Shown: positions 52,889 to 63,978, counted from the stretch's first letter. The stretch: 64,000 nt of DNA from Rodentibacter genomosp. 1 (GCF_001999285.1 NZ_MLHN01000008.1:124001-188000); one strand, 5' to 3'. The notes: generated by a model from the letters alone, not told the origin. Translations and numbers: made by a program.

Positions 52889-54487
52889 ATGCAATATGAA
52901 AAAACATTAATTGATACCGGTAATGTCGTTATCGGTATTGAATTGGGATCAACCCGTGTCAAAGCCGTATTAATTGATCAAAAAGGGACAATTTTAGCGA
53001 CCGGTGGCGCGGATTGGGAAAACCATTTAATTAATAATATTTGGACTTACCATCAAGAAGAAATTTGGTCGACATTACGGTCTGCCTTTGAAAATTTACA
53101 AATGACGGTTAAGGAGAAATATCGGACGGTAATCAAAACTGCACGAGCCATTGGTATTAGTGCGATGATGCACGGCTATTTACCTTTTGATAAAGAGGGA
53201 AATCAACTGGTACCATTTCGGACTTGGCGCAATAATATTACGTTTACAGCTGCCCAAAAATTAACGGAATTGTTTCAATATCCTATTCCACAGCGGTGGA
53301 GTATCGCTCATCTTTATCAAGCTATTTTGAATGAGGAACCGCACCTTGAAAAACTTGCCTATTTAACCACGTTATCCGGTTATATCCACTGGCGATTAAC
53401 AGGAGAAAAATATCTTGGCATTGGTGATGCTTCCGGTATGTTTCCTATCGACACGGAAACGTCTGACTATAACAAAACAATGTTGGAACAATTTAGCCGG
53501 TTAATTGAAAATAAAAATTATGATTGGCACATTGAAGATGTGTTACCACAAGTTCAAGTTGCAGGAAAAACAGCAGGAAAATTGACCGCACTTGGAGCAA
53601 AATTATTAGATCCGACAGGGGCTTTACACGCAAATATTCCATTTTGTCCACCAGAAGGCGATGCAGGCACCGGAATGGTGGCAACCAACTGTATTAAAGA
53701 AAAAACAGGGAATATTTCCGCCGGTACATCAGCCTTTGCAATGATTGTATTAGAAAAAGCATTATCAAGAGTCTATGCTGAATTAGATATTGTTACTACA
53801 CCGGCAGGAAAATTAGTCGCAATGGCTCACGCCCAAAATTGTACGACTGATATTAATGCCTGGGTTAACTTATTGGGCGAATGTTTACAAACATTTGGTA
53901 TCAAAATTTGTACTGAAGAATTATACGAGACGTTATTTCTTCATGCTTTACAGGGGGATACGGATTGTGGCGGATTATTGTCCTACGGATTTTATTCTGG
54001 GGAACATAATGTCGGTTTGGAAAAAGGCTGCCCGTTATTTTTGCATCCGGCTAACGCCAAATTTAATTTAGCTAATTTTATGAGGGTTCACTTATATACA
54101 GCATTTGGTGCAATGAAATTAGGCATGGATATTTTATTGCGGCAGGAAAAGGTTACAATCACGCGTATTCTTGGACACGGCGGCATTTTTAAAACGGAAA
54201 ATGTTGCTCAACAAATATTAGCTTCTGCATTAAATATTCCGCTTGCTACAATGGAGACCGCTTCTAATGGCGGTGCTTGGGGGATTGCTTTATTAGCCAA
54301 TTTTTTAAGTCGCTCAGAAACCTTTTCTTTAGAAGACTATCTGGACAATGATATTTTCAATCAAGTGGAAATCAGCTTAGTTTATCCGGAAAAACAAATC
54401 ACAGAAGGTTATCAGCAATTCATTGAGCACTACAAACAAGGTATACCAATTATTCAAACCGCAATAGAGCGGGATTTTATCGAGTAA
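52889..54487 (+). CDS. FGGY-family carbohydrate kinase (xylulokinase/ribulokinase-like)
   Basis: 532 residues. Actin-like sugar kinase: phosphate-1 motif IGIELGSTRVKAVLIDQKGT at the N-terminus, DASGMFPIDT in the centre, and adenosine motif GHGGIFKTENVAQQILASAL plus NGGAWGIALLANFL. Substrate is unclear: the length fits xylulokinase/ribulokinase relatives, but the active-site region differs from E. coli AraB. Last gene of the operon. No isomerase or 4-epimerase follows within the window. Confidence 0.8.
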   Translation: MQYEKTLIDTGNVVIGIELGSTRVKAVLIDQKGTILATGGADWENHLINNIWTYHQEEIWSTLRSAFENLQMTVKEKYRTVIKTARAIGISAMMHGYLPFDKEGNQLVPFRTWRNNITFTAAQKLTELFQYPIPQRWSIAHLYQAILNEEPHLEKLAYLTTLSGYIHWRLTGEKYLGIGDASGMFPIDTETSDYNKTMLEQFSRLIENKNYDWHIEDVLPQVQVAGKTAGKLTALGAKLLDPTGALHANIPFCPPEGDAGTGMVATNCIKEKTGNISAGTSAFAMIVLEKALSRVYAELDIVTTPAGKLVAMAHAQNCTTDINAWVNLLGECLQTFGIKICTEELYETLFLHALQGDTDCGGLLSYGFYSGEHNVGLEKGCPLFLHPANAKFNLANFMRVHLYTAFGAMKLGMDILLRQEKVTITRILGHGGIFKTENVAQQILASALNIPLATMETASNGGAWGIALLANFLSRSETFSLEDYLDNDIFNQVEISLVYPEKQITEGYQQFIEHYKQGIPIIQTAIERDFIE

Positions 54488-54755
54488 ATATGAAAAAATC
54501 TGATTAAATTTGATGAGTCATAACAAATAAGGTGAGTATTTCTTGTTAGTGTCAATTATTGATAATTTTAAACAAAGATTGGGCATTGCTAGTGGGATTA
54601 TTGTTAAAGAGGGAAGCAGGAATACTATTTGTATTGTGTATTCTCTCTGAGCAAGTCGGTCAGTATTTGAAATAATACAGAAATCATAGCTATGATGGAT
54701 AAACAATACTACCTGTATGGAAATGTAAAAAGAAAAAGTAAGAGGAAAGACCGGA
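54488..54755. other. Non-coding region after the kinase gene
   Basis: About 270 bp before the tRNA terminator. A frame beginning near 54552 reads IDNFKQRLGIASGIIVKEGS and stops soon after; it may be a decayed gene end, but I cannot identify it. No terminator for the kinase operon is obvious. Confidence 0.35.
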
Positions 54756-54790
54756 TAAAACAAAGCCCCGCGTTAAGTTACACGGGGCTA
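54756..54790 (-). terminator. tRNA-Val terminator
   Basis: Minus strand: AGCCCCGTGTAACTTAACGC GGGGCT followed by TTGTTTT, 14 bp beyond the tRNA 3' end. Confidence 0.85.
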
Positions 54791-54803
54791 TGATAGGGAT
54801 ATA

Positions 54804-54880
54804 TGGTGCGACTAGCTGGACTCGAACCAGTGACCCCCACCATGTCAAGGTGGTGCTCTAACCAACTGAGCTATAGTCGC
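54804..54880 (-). tRNA. tRNA-Val (GAC)
   Basis: 77 nt with encoded CCA. Reads GCGACTATAGCTCAGTTGGT..., anticodon stem-loop CCACC TTGACAT GGTGG with anticodon GAC, T-loop TTCGAGT, acceptor GCGACTA/TAGTCGC. The T-stem outer pair is an A-C mismatch. Single gene. Confidence 0.95.
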
Positions 54881-54998
54881 TTTGAATGTGGCGGATGATA
54901 AACAGTTTTTTTTATGAAGACAAGAAATTTTTTTTATGTTTGTGATGAATGCTAAAAAAATGAGCAAAAATACAGGAAGTTAAGGGGAAAACTCTTTT

Positions 54999-55063
54999 TT
55001 GATTTTGAATTTTTTTAAGCGTATAATGCGCGCCGATTTATTTCGCTCAAAAGGCTTGAGCGA
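54999..55063 (+). promoter_or_regulatory. pykA promoter and leader hairpin
   Basis: TTGATT (54999-55004), 17-bp spacer, TATAAT (55022-55027). A leader hairpin TCGCTCAA / TTGAGCGA (55043-55050 and 55056-55063) with a 5-nt loop follows, then a T-rich stretch, so premature termination is possible. Confidence 0.7.
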
Positions 55064-55106
55064 ACTTGTTTTATTTTTAATATATCAATATTGACGGAGT
55101 AGCATA

Positions 55107-56543
55107 ATGTCTAGAAGACTAAGAAGAACGAAGATTGTTTGTACTATGGGGCCGGCCACTGACCGCGATAACAATCTGGAGAAAATTATCGCAGCAGGTG
55201 CAAATGTCGTTCGTATGAATTTCTCACACGGTACACCGGAGGATCATATTGAGCGTGCTGAACGAGTTCGTTCTATTGCGAAAAAATTGGGTAAAACGGT
55301 GGCAATTTTAGGTGATTTGCAAGGTCCTAAAATTCGTGTTTCTACTTTCAAAGATGGCAAAATTTTCTTAAATGTTGGTGATAAATTCATTCTTGATGCT
55401 GAGTTGCCAAAGGGTGAAGGTAATCAAGATTCCGTTGGTTTAGACTATAAAACCCTTCCACAAGATGTGGTTCCGGGCGATATCCTGCTATTAGACGATG
55501 GTCGTGTTCAATTAAAGGTATTGTCAACAGAAGGGGCGAAAGTATTTACTGAAGTGACTGTTGGCGGTCCGTTATCAAATAATAAAGGGATTAATAAATT
55601 AGGTGGCGGTTTATCTGCTGATGCATTAACCGAAAAAGATAAGGCAGATATTATCACTGCAGCACGTATTGGTGTTGATTTCCTCGCAGTATCTTTCCCA
55701 CGTTCAAGTGCTGATCTAAATTATGCTCGTGAACTTGCTCAACAAGCTGGATTAAATGCGAAAATTGTGGCGAAAGTTGAACGAGCAGAAACTGTGGTTG
55801 ATGATGCAGCTATGGACGATATCATTTTAGCATCAGATGTGATCATGGTTGCCCGTGGTGATTTAGGGGTTGAAATTGGTGATCCTGAATTAGTGGGCGT
55901 TCAGAAAAAATTGATCCGTCGTTCACGTCAATTAAACCGTGCTGTGATCACGGCGACTCAAATGATGGAGTCTATGATCAGTAATCCAATGCCGACCCGT
56001 GCGGAAGTCATGGATGTGGCGAATGCGGTATTAGATGGTACCGATGCGGTTATGCTTTCTGCTGAAACAGCAGCAGGTCAATATCCGGCAGAGACAGTGG
56101 CGGCTATGGCTCGTGTTTGTTTAGGAGCAGAAAAAATGCCTAGCGTAAACGTATCCCGTCATCGTATGGATAAAGAGTTTACCGATATTGAAGAAGCCGT
56201 TGCAATGTCTGCAATGTATTCGGCAAATCATATGAAAGGTATTGCAGCGATTATCACTTTAACCCATTCCGGTCGTACGGCATTATATATGTCTCGTATT
56301 AGTTCTGGGTTACCAATTTTTGCTTTATCCCGTAATCAAGAAACGCTCAATCTTTGTGCATTATATCGTGGAGTAACGCCGGTATTTAGTGATACTGAGT
56401 CACGTAGTGCAAATGGTGCACAAGCTGCAATTGCATTGCTAAAAGAAAAAGGTTATTTAAATTCAGGTGATTTGGTGTTGTTAACTCAAGGTGATGAGAC
56501 GATCAAACATACTAATGTGTGCCGTACTTTAATCGTTGAGTAA
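55107..56543 (+). CDS. pykA: Pyruvate kinase
   Basis: 478 residues, the length of PykA (AMP-activated type II). Converts PEP and ADP to pyruvate and ATP. Seen: [42 protein letters not shown], and the [20 protein letters not shown] signature. GACGGAGTAGC precedes the ATG. Starts the pykA-dnaB-alr-pgi run. Confidence 0.96.
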   Translation: MSRRLRRTKIVCTMGPATDRDNNLEKIIAAGANVVRMNFSHGTPEDHIERAERVRSIAKKLGKTVAILGDLQGPKIRVSTFKDGKIFLNVGDKFILDAELPKGEGNQDSVGLDYKTLPQDVVPGDILLLDDGRVQLKVLSTEGAKVFTEVTVGGPLSNNKGINKLGGGLSADALTEKDKADIITAARIGVDFLAVSFPRSSADLNYARELAQQAGLNAKIVAKVERAETVVDDAAMDDIILASDVIMVARGDLGVEIGDPELVGVQKKLIRRSRQLNRAVITATQMMESMISNPMPTRAEVMDVANAVLDGTDAVMLSAETAAGQYPAETVAAMARVCLGAEKMPSVNVSRHRMDKEFTDIEEAVAMSAMYSANHMKGIAAIITLTHSGRTALYMSRISSGLPIFALSRNQETLNLCALYRGVTPVFSDTESRSANGAQAAIALLKEKGYLNSGDLVLLTQGDETIKHTNVCRTLIVE

Positions 56544-56565
56544 TGAGCAAATTGAGAGAAAAGAG

Positions 56566-56589
56566 CGGTGGATTTTTCCACCGTTTTTT
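56566..56589 (+). terminator. Terminator after pykA
   Basis: CGGTGGA (56566-56572), TTTT loop, TCCACCG (56577-56583), six Ts. Confidence 0.88.
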
Positions 56590-56717
56590 ATTGCTATTGC
56601 AAGGCATAAAAAATCATCAGATACAAATCTCATAGAAAATTGACCGCACTTTTTTCTTAAATCTCCCCATCATTTGCGGTATTATAGCCACCAATTCTAT
56701 TGAGTCTCAAAATATCT

Positions 56718-58124
56718 ATGGCATCCCAACCACAAGTTAAATCATCTGATAAAAAAACTGCACAAATTAGCATCCCTCCCCATTCTCTTGAAGCTGAGCA
56801 AGCCGTGTTAGGCGGCATTATGTTAAGCAATCAACATTGGGATGGTATTGCTGAGCGCGTGATTGCCGATGATTTTTATACCTTTGCCCACCGCATCATT
56901 TTTCAAACAATGGAAGAATTAATGCGGAATCAATCACCTATTGATCTGATTACGCTTGATCAAGCGCTAAAAAATAAAGGGGTGAGTGAGGAAGTTGGGG
57001 GATTTGCTTATCTTGCTGACTTGTCAAACAATACGCCAAATGCAATTAATATTTTAGCGTATGCGGATATTGTGCGTGAAAAAGCGATTCTACGTGAACT
57101 CATTGCTGTGGGCAATCGTATTGCGGAAAATAGCTATTCCCCTAAAGGGCAAGACATTAAATTGATTTTGGATGAGGCGGAGAGGGAAGTCTTTGCCATT
57201 GCGGAAAAACGTAGCACTTCTAGTGAAGGACCGCAAAATGTGATCACTGTGCTACAAAATACAATTGAGCGTATTGATACATTAAGCAAGTTGGAAAATC
57301 ATTCCGGTGTGACAGGGGTGACAACAGGATTTACGGATCTTGATAAAAAAACAGCCGGGTTACAACCTTCAGATTTAATTATTGTTGCAGCTCGTCCTTC
57401 CATGGGGAAAACTACCTTTGCCATGAACCTCTGTGAAAATGCCGCCATGGCAAGTGAGAAACCTGTGCTAGTGTTTAGTTTAGAGATGCCGGCCGAGCAA
57501 ATTATGATGCGTATGATTGCTTCTCTTGCTCGTGTAGATCAAACTAAAATTCGTACAGGACAAGGCTTAGATGAAATTGAGTGGAATAAAATTAGCAGCG
57601 TATTTGGAATGTTTAAACAGAAGAATAATCTTTATATTGATGATTCTTCCGGTTTAACGCCAACAGAATTACGATCTCGTGCACGCCGCGTTTATCGTGA
57701 AAATGGCGGATTGAGCCTGATTATGGTGGATTATTTACAACTTATGCGTGCACCGGCATTTTCAGATAACCGTACTTTAGAGATTGCAGAAATTTCACGT
57801 TCTTTAAAAGCTTTAGCAAAGGAGTTAGAAGTACCGGTTATTGCGCTTTCTCAGTTGAATCGAACACTTGAACAACGTGCGGATAAACGTCCGGTGAACT
57901 CGGATTTACGTGAATCGGGATCTATTGAGCAGGATGCCGACTTAATTATGTTTATTTATCGTGACGAGGTTTATAACGATAATTCCGAGGACAAAGGGGT
58001 GGCAGAAATTATTATTGGTAAACAGCGTAACGGCCCGATTGGTCGTGTACGATTAAAATTTAACGGACAGTTCTCCCGCTTTGATAATCTTGCCGAGCAA
58101 CGTGAGTATTATGACAATTATTAA
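56718..58124 (+). CDS. dnaB: Replicative DNA helicase DnaB
   Basis: 468 residues from the ATG at 56718 (E. coli 471). Unwinds DNA at the fork. N-terminal domain HSLEAEQAVLGGIML; RecA-like C-terminal domain with Walker A ARPSMGKTT and VDYLQLM. The ATG has a poor ribosome site; an in-frame TTG at 56700 would add six residues and is possible. Confidence 0.96.
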   Translation: MASQPQVKSSDKKTAQISIPPHSLEAEQAVLGGIMLSNQHWDGIAERVIADDFYTFAHRIIFQTMEELMRNQSPIDLITLDQALKNKGVSEEVGGFAYLADLSNNTPNAINILAYADIVREKAILRELIAVGNRIAENSYSPKGQDIKLILDEAEREVFAIAEKRSTSSEGPQNVITVLQNTIERIDTLSKLENHSGVTGVTTGFTDLDKKTAGLQPSDLIIVAARPSMGKTTFAMNLCENAAMASEKPVLVFSLEMPAEQIMMRMIASLARVDQTKIRTGQGLDEIEWNKISSVFGMFKQKNNLYIDDSSGLTPTELRSRARRVYRENGGLSLIMVDYLQLMRAPAFSDNRTLEIAEISRSLKALAKELEVPVIALSQLNRTLEQRADKRPVNSDLRESGSIEQDADLIMFIYRDEVYNDNSEDKGVAEIIIGKQRNGPIGRVRLKFNGQFSRFDNLAEQREYYDNY

Positions 58125-58133
58125 GGATAAATA

Positions 58134-59216
58134 ATGAACGTAAAACCGGCGACAGCGAAGATTAGCTCCTGTGCTTTAAAACAAAATTTAGAGGTAATTA
58201 AACAAAAAGCACCTCATAGTAAAATTATTGCGGTTGTTAAAGCCAATGCCTATGGGCATGGGGTGGTATTTGTCGCATCGACACTTGAAAATACGGTAGA
58301 TTGTTTTGGGGTGGCGCGTTTGGAAGAAGCGTTGGCATTGCGATCGCATGGCATCACAAAACCTATTTTATTGCTCGAAGGTTTTTTTGATGAAAAGGAT
58401 TTGCCAATTCTTGCTGTGAATAATATTGAAACGATCGTACACAATCGTGAACAGCTTGAGGCATTAAAACGTGCAACGGTACCAAGCCCGATTAAAGTGT
58501 GGCTTAAAATTGATACCGGTATGCACCGTTTGGGCGTAGCCCTTGATGAAGTGGATGAATTTTATCAAGCATTAAAAAAACTTCCTCAAATTCAACCGCA
58601 CTTAGGTTTTGTCAGCCATTTTAGTCGGGCTGACGAGCTTGAATCTGATTATACCCCACTTCAAATTAATCGATTTTTATCCGTGACCCAAGATAAACAG
58701 GGAGAACGCAGTATCGCAGCATCGGGAGGGATTTTATTTTGGCAAGAATCTCATTTAGATTGGATTCGTCCCGGTATTATTATGTACGGTATTTCTCCAA
58801 CAGATACTGTAGGCGCTAAATTTAACTTAACTCCCGTGATGAATCTCACTTCTTCCCTTATTGCCGTACGAAACCATAAAAAAGGCGAACCGGTCGGCTA
58901 CGGGGGAATTTGGACAAGCCCTTGTGATACCAAAATCGGTGTGGTAGCAATTGGTTATGGTGATGGTTATCCACGCGATGTGCCGGAAGGTACACCCGTG
59001 TATTTAAATGGGCGTATCGTGCCAATTGTGGGGCGGGTATCTATGGATATGCTGACTGTCGATTTAGGGTGGGATAGCCAAGATCAAGTTGGTGATGAAG
59101 TGATTTTATGGGGAAAAGAATTACCGATAGAGACCGTTGCCCAGTTTACCGGCATTTTAAGCTATGAATTGATTACAAAATTAACACCTCGTGTTATCAC
59201 CGAATATGTAGACTAA
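58134..59216 (+). CDS. alr: Alanine racemase
   Basis: 360 residues. PLP enzyme making D-alanine for peptidoglycan. PLP lysine K36 in AVVKANAYGHG, catalytic tyrosine in the GEPVGYGGIW motif, and C-terminal VGRVSMDMLTVDLG. 9 bp after dnaB. Confidence 0.95.
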   Translation: MNVKPATAKISSCALKQNLEVIKQKAPHSKIIAVVKANAYGHGVVFVASTLENTVDCFGVARLEEALALRSHGITKPILLLEGFFDEKDLPILAVNNIETIVHNREQLEALKRATVPSPIKVWLKIDTGMHRLGVALDEVDEFYQALKKLPQIQPHLGFVSHFSRADELESDYTPLQINRFLSVTQDKQGERSIAASGGILFWQESHLDWIRPGIIMYGISPTDTVGAKFNLTPVMNLTSSLIAVRNHKKGEPVGYGGIWTSPCDTKIGVVAIGYGDGYPRDVPEGTPVYLNGRIVPIVGRVSMDMLTVDLGWDSQDQVGDEVILWGKELPIETVAQFTGILSYELITKLTPRVITEYVD

Positions 59217-59249
59217 ATTTAAAATTAATAAATAATAGAAGGAAATACT

Positions 59250-60899
59250 ATGAAAAATATCAATCCAACCCATACTCAGGCGTGGAAAGCGTTAGAAACG
59301 CATCAAACCGAATTGGCAAATATGACCATTCAAAATTTATTCCAACAAGAAAAGGATCGCTTTAAAGATTATTCATTAACCTTTAAGGATCAAATTTTGG
59401 TGGATTTCTCAAAAAACAATATTAATCAACAAACTCTTTCACTTCTTCGACAACTGGCTCAAGAATGTTCGCTGGACAGTGCAAAAGAGGCAATGTTTAG
59501 TGGTGAAAAAATTAACCGTACCGAAAACCGTGCCGTATTACATACCGCACTTCGCAATCGGGCTAACACACCTGTGATGGTGGATGGCAAAGATGTGATG
59601 CCGGAAGTAAATGCGGTTTTGGCAAAAATGAAGGATTTTTGTCAGCGCGTGATTTCCGGTGAGTGGAAAGGTTATAGCGGAAAAGCTATTACTGATGTGG
59701 TGAATATCGGGATTGGCGGTTCGGATTTAGGTCCTTATATGGTAACGGAAGCGCTACGCCCTTATAAAAATCATCTTACGATGCACTTTGTTTCTAATGT
59801 GGACGGCACACATATTGCAGAGACACTGAAAAAAGTGAATCCGGAAACCACACTTTTCTTGGTTGCGTCTAAAACCTTTACCACCCAAGAAACCATGACA
59901 AATGCTGAAAGCGCACGTGATTGGTTATTGGCTTCGGCACAAGATAAAAGTGCGGTCGCAAAACATTTTGCGGCACTTTCTACTAATGGCAAAGCAGTAG
60001 CCGAGTTTGGGATTGATACCAATAATATGTTTGAGTTTTGGGATTGGGTAGGAGGACGTTATTCTTTATGGTCTGCTATTGGGTTATCCATTGCACTTTC
60101 TATTGGTTTTGACAACTTCGAGCAATTGTTAAGCGGGGCACATGAAATGGATAAACATTTCCGCACAGCACCAATTGAACAGAATATTCCAACTACTTTA
60201 GCCCTTGTGGGATTGTGGAACACGAATTTTTTAGGCGCACAAACTGAGGCAATTTTACCTTACGATCAATATTTACATCGTTTTGCCGCCTATTTCCAAC
60301 AAGGCAATATGGAGTCAAACGGTAAATATGTAGATAGAAACGGCAACACCATTAGCCATTATCAAACCGGCCCAATCATCTGGGGCGAACCGGGTACAAA
60401 CGGTCAGCACGCCTTTTATCAATTAATTCACCAAGGTACAACTTTAATTCCTTGTGATTTTATTGCACCGGCACAAAGTCATAATCCATTAGCGGATCAT
60501 CATAACAAATTACTGTCTAACTTCTTTGCACAAACAGAAGCATTAGCGTTCGGTAAAACAAAAGAAGAAGTCGAAGCGGAGTTTGTGAAAGCGGGTAAAT
60601 CCTTAGATGAGGTAAAAGAGATTGTGCCGTTTAAAGTGTTTACCGGTAACAAGCCGACCAACTCTATTCTAGTGCAAAAAATCACCCCATTTACATTGGG
60701 GGCATTGATCGCCATGTATGAACATAAAATCTTTGTTCAAGGCGTGATTTTTAATATCTTCAGCTTCGACCAATGGGGGGTGGAATTGGGTAAACAACTG
60801 GCTAACCGTATTCTACCGGAATTAGCGGATAGCGAAAAAGTCTCAAGCCACGACAGCTCAACAAATGGCTTGATTAATCAATTTAAAGCCTGGCGATAA
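59250..60899 (+). CDS. pgi: Glucose-6-phosphate isomerase
   Basis: 549 residues, like E. coli. SIS-domain enzyme; signatures [20 protein letters not shown] and the C-terminal [19 protein letters not shown] (active-site lysine in GVELGK). Links glycolysis and the pentose-phosphate pathway. AAGGAAAT before the ATG. Reverse USSs lie at about 59546 and 59945. Confidence 0.97.
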   Translation: MKNINPTHTQAWKALETHQTELANMTIQNLFQQEKDRFKDYSLTFKDQILVDFSKNNINQQTLSLLRQLAQECSLDSAKEAMFSGEKINRTENRAVLHTALRNRANTPVMVDGKDVMPEVNAVLAKMKDFCQRVISGEWKGYSGKAITDVVNIGIGGSDLGPYMVTEALRPYKNHLTMHFVSNVDGTHIAETLKKVNPETTLFLVASKTFTTQETMTNAESARDWLLASAQDKSAVAKHFAALSTNGKAVAEFGIDTNNMFEFWDWVGGRYSLWSAIGLSIALSIGFDNFEQLLSGAHEMDKHFRTAPIEQNIPTTLALVGLWNTNFLGAQTEAILPYDQYLHRFAAYFQQGNMESNGKYVDRNGNTISHYQTGPIIWGEPGTNGQHAFYQLIHQGTTLIPCDFIAPAQSHNPLADHHNKLLSNFFAQTEALAFGKTKEEVEAEFVKAGKSLDEVKEIVPFKVFTGNKPTNSILVQKITPFTLGALIAMYEHKIFVQGVIFNIFSFDQWGVELGKQLANRILPELADSEKVSSHDSSTNGLINQFKAWR

Positions 60900-60912
60900 A
60901 TAAATTGGAGTG

Positions 60913-60942
60913 AAAAGTGCGGTCGATTTTGACCGCATTTTT
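60913..60942. terminator. USS-pair terminator after pgi
   Basis: AAAAGTGCGGTC (60913-60924) pairs with GACCGCATTTTT (60931-60942). Confidence 0.8.
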
Positions 60943-60948
60943 AATAAG

Positions 60949-61094
60949 ATATATGTAGTAGTTGTATAAATCTGATTTTTGTTTATCCGAACCATACTAA
61001 TGGTGGTTATAAAAATCAAACAATTTCAATATATTAAAAGATACCAATGCGGTACCTCTATATTTTTCCTTTTTGCATTTGCTACATAATATTA
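60949..61094. repeat. MITE-like palindromic repeat, copy E (degenerate)
   Basis: Right end, reverse complement from 61094: CTAATATTATGTAGCAAATG followed by CAAAAAG. Left end near 60950 (ATATGTAGTAGTTGTATAAAT) is a worn match. Lies between pgi and malT. Confidence 0.55.
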
Positions 61095-61153
61095 GTAGAT
61101 AGAATCTTCTCTTTAGTTTTTAATCCATTCATCATTTAACGAGATAAAATTAG

Positions 61154-63850
61154 ATGTTAATTCCGGCAAAGTTAATTTGTAGCTATCGTTTACAAAACAG
61201 TGTGTTGCGCACTTCATTGTTACAATATCTTGATAAATCACATCATTACCCACTTGTATTAGTTCATGCTCCTGCCGGTTATGGTAAAACGACGTTGGTT
61301 TCTCAATGGGTTGGAAGACAGAAAAATGTAGGCTGGTATTCGTTGGACGAAAGTGATAATCAATCGGAACGATTTGCGACCTATTTTATTGCAGCGTTAA
61401 GGAGTGCGCTTAAGCTAGAGGTTAAAACTGATGAATCTTTACATCGCCAAAAAAATTTACAAACGCTGTTTACTGAGCAACTTGTAAAAATTTCAACTGT
61501 TACCGAGCATTTTTATTTAGTGATTGATGACTATCATATTATTGATAATGAAGACATTCATGAGGCTCTAAAATATTGGATTCGTCACCAACCACCTTGT
61601 ATGACACTGATTTTAATTTCTCGTTCAGTCCCCCCTCTTGGTATTGCCGGTTTGCATGTTCAAGAGCAGCTACTGGAAGTGAATAGCCATCAGCTTTCTT
61701 TCAGCCATTCGGAAAGTGTAGAATTTTTTCAGTCACGTTTAAATCAGAGCATAGCAACACCGGACATTACCGAACTTTGTGATGATGTTGAAGGATGGCC
61801 GACAGCACTTCAGCTTATTAGTTTATCCGCTAAGCAACAGAACATATCTCTTAAAGATGCTGCGAAACGTTTGGCTAAACTTAATAATTTCCATATTAAT
61901 GATTATCTCAGTGATGAGGTATTAAACCGGATTGATCGCAATACGAGGTTATTTATACTTCGTTGTTCAATTTTACGTTCAATGAATGAAACATTAGTTC
62001 AACAGGTTACCGGTGAGTTGAATAGCCGGAATAAATTGGAATCTATTGAAAAACAGGGGCTTTTTTTACAACAAATGGATGCTGAGGATAATTGGTGGCG
62101 CTTTCACCCATTATTTGCTTCATTTTTGAATCATTGTTGTCAATTAGAACTCGCTGATGAGCTTGATCAGCTTCATGCTAAAGCAGCAAAAGCATGGCTG
62201 AAATTGGGATATACAACCGAAGCTTTATACCATTCGGTACAATTAGCAGATCGTGGTATTTTACTTGATATTTTATCGAAACAAGGTTGGAAATTATTTC
62301 ATCAAGGTGAACTCAAGCTACTTGAGCAACATTTAGACTATCTGGATGATATAAGTTTTACTCAATCACCTCAATTGATTTTATTAAAAGCATGGTTAGC
62401 GCAAAGCCAGCACCGTAATAGTGAAGTAAATGGTATTTTTGGACATTTTGAGCAGGTATTGGCTGATCAGAAAATTCAACTCAGTCAGGCTATTCAGTCT
62501 GAATTTGATGTATTACGTGCTCAGGTTGCCATTAATCAGGGCGATGAAAACACTGCCCTTTCTTTAGCTTCCCAAGCTTTAGAGCATTTACCCTCAAATG
62601 CGAATTATGCAAAAATTGTTGCTACTTCAATTATTGGTGAGGCTTACCATTGCTATGGTAATTTTAATGAAGCGCTAAAAATGCTCAGAAAAGCCGAAAA
62701 AATGGCGTGGAAATACAATGCACCACACAGTATTCTATGGACATTACTCCAACAGTCGGAAATTTTTATTGCGCAAGGTTTCACTCAGGCCGGTTATGAT
62801 CTTTTGGATAAAGCGGGTGATTTTGTTAAAGAGCATCATTTACAAAAAGTGCCAATGTATGAGTTTTTACTACGTTTAAAAGGACAAATTTTATGGGATT
62901 GGTATCATTTAGATAAAGCAGAAGCAATGGCAAATGCCGGTATTAAGGTACTAAATAAAGATGAAGATCGCCTTCAATGTTTAGCGTTACTATGCAAAAT
63001 ATCTATTGTTCGTGGTGATTTGGATAATGCCTCTCGTCTTCTCAAACAGATTATTTATTTGCAAAAAATGAACCGGTATCATCAAGATTGGAATGCCAAT
63101 GCTAATCAAGTCAAAATCGTGTTGTGGCAAATGCTTGGTGATGTTGAATCTGCAGAGTCTTGGCTTGCTCAAACGCATCGTCCTACTAATGAAAAAAATC
63201 ACTTTAATCAAATTCAGTGGCGAAATATTGCAAGAGCATTGCTTTTATTAGGACAATATTCAGATGCTGAAGAAATTTTAAATCGAGTGATTCAAACCGC
63301 TAAAGAACTAAAGCTGACGAGTGACTTGAATCGAGCGCTTATTTTACGAAATCGTTTATATTTTCTTACCGGGGAAAAAGAATTGGCACAACGGGATTTA
63401 ATTGATGCCCTACAACTTACCCGCCAAACAAATTTTATTAGTATTTTTGTCATTGAAGGCGAAAATATGGCACAACAAATTCGTCAGTTGTTACAGGCTA
63501 ACATCTTGGATGAATTAAGCGTACATAAAGCACAATTTATTTTGCGTAACATTAATCAGTATTATCGACATAAATTTGCCCATTTTGATGAACAATTTGT
63601 CAATAATCTTATTTCTAACCCTAAAGTACCTGAATTATTAAAGATTAGTCCTTTAACCCTAAGAGAATGGCAAGTCTTAGGCTTGATTTACTCCGGTTAT
63701 AGTAATGAGCAGATTTCAGATGAATTACTGGTGGCAACTACAACGATAAAAAGTCATATTCGTAATCTTTATCAAAAAATCGGTGTATCAAATCGGCATG
63801 ATGCGATTGCTTATGCAAAAGAACTGCTTCAATTGATGGGCTACGGCTAA
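61154..63850 (+). CDS. malT: Maltose regulon activator MalT
   Basis: 898 residues against 901 in E. coli, and colinear with it throughout. STAND-class ATPase activated by maltotriose. Walker A APAGYGKTT at 39-47, VIDDYHIID, winged-helix and superhelical sensor region to about 800, and a LuxR-type helix-turn-helix at the end (LTLREWQVLGLIYSGYSNEQ, TTTIKSHIRNLYQKIGVSNR). Implies a maltose regulon elsewhere; the next gene to the right is not visible. Confidence 0.95.
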   Translation: MLIPAKLICSYRLQNSVLRTSLLQYLDKSHHYPLVLVHAPAGYGKTTLVSQWVGRQKNVGWYSLDESDNQSERFATYFIAALRSALKLEVKTDESLHRQKNLQTLFTEQLVKISTVTEHFYLVIDDYHIIDNEDIHEALKYWIRHQPPCMTLILISRSVPPLGIAGLHVQEQLLEVNSHQLSFSHSESVEFFQSRLNQSIATPDITELCDDVEGWPTALQLISLSAKQQNISLKDAAKRLAKLNNFHINDYLSDEVLNRIDRNTRLFILRCSILRSMNETLVQQVTGELNSRNKLESIEKQGLFLQQMDAEDNWWRFHPLFASFLNHCCQLELADELDQLHAKAAKAWLKLGYTTEALYHSVQLADRGILLDILSKQGWKLFHQGELKLLEQHLDYLDDISFTQSPQLILLKAWLAQSQHRNSEVNGIFGHFEQVLADQKIQLSQAIQSEFDVLRAQVAINQGDENTALSLASQALEHLPSNANYAKIVATSIIGEAYHCYGNFNEALKMLRKAEKMAWKYNAPHSILWTLLQQSEIFIAQGFTQAGYDLLDKAGDFVKEHHLQKVPMYEFLLRLKGQILWDWYHLDKAEAMANAGIKVLNKDEDRLQCLALLCKISIVRGDLDNASRLLKQIIYLQKMNRYHQDWNANANQVKIVLWQMLGDVESAESWLAQTHRPTNEKNHFNQIQWRNIARALLLLGQYSDAEEILNRVIQTAKELKLTSDLNRALILRNRLYFLTGEKELAQRDLIDALQLTRQTNFISIFVIEGENMAQQIRQLLQANILDELSVHKAQFILRNINQYYRHKFAHFDEQFVNNLISNPKVPELLKISPLTLREWQVLGLIYSGYSNEQISDELLVATTTIKSHIRNLYQKIGVSNRHDAIAYAKELLQLMGYG

Positions 63851-63978
63851 TTTCTATAATTTTATTTAAAAACTGACCGCACTTTAATTGTAGGTAAGAG
63901 TAGGGGGCTCACCTACACAAACCATGATTTTTGTGCGTGGATTGTGCTATTCATACACACTACGAAAATGTACAAAAA

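Noticed and set aside
48472..54487. lsr (autoinducer-2) operon
   Set aside because: Binding protein and permeases are of the same broad family, but lsrF/lsrG/lsrR are absent and the regulator and half-sites are of AraC type.
54552..54680. Small gene IDNFKQRLG... after the kinase
   Set aside because: No start with a ribosome site, early stop, and no recognisable family; at most a remnant.
63890..63970. Sixth MITE-like copy after malT
   Set aside because: Has GTAGG/CCTAC and TTTTTGTGC fragments but lacks the CGGTATTATGT ends; too weak to count.
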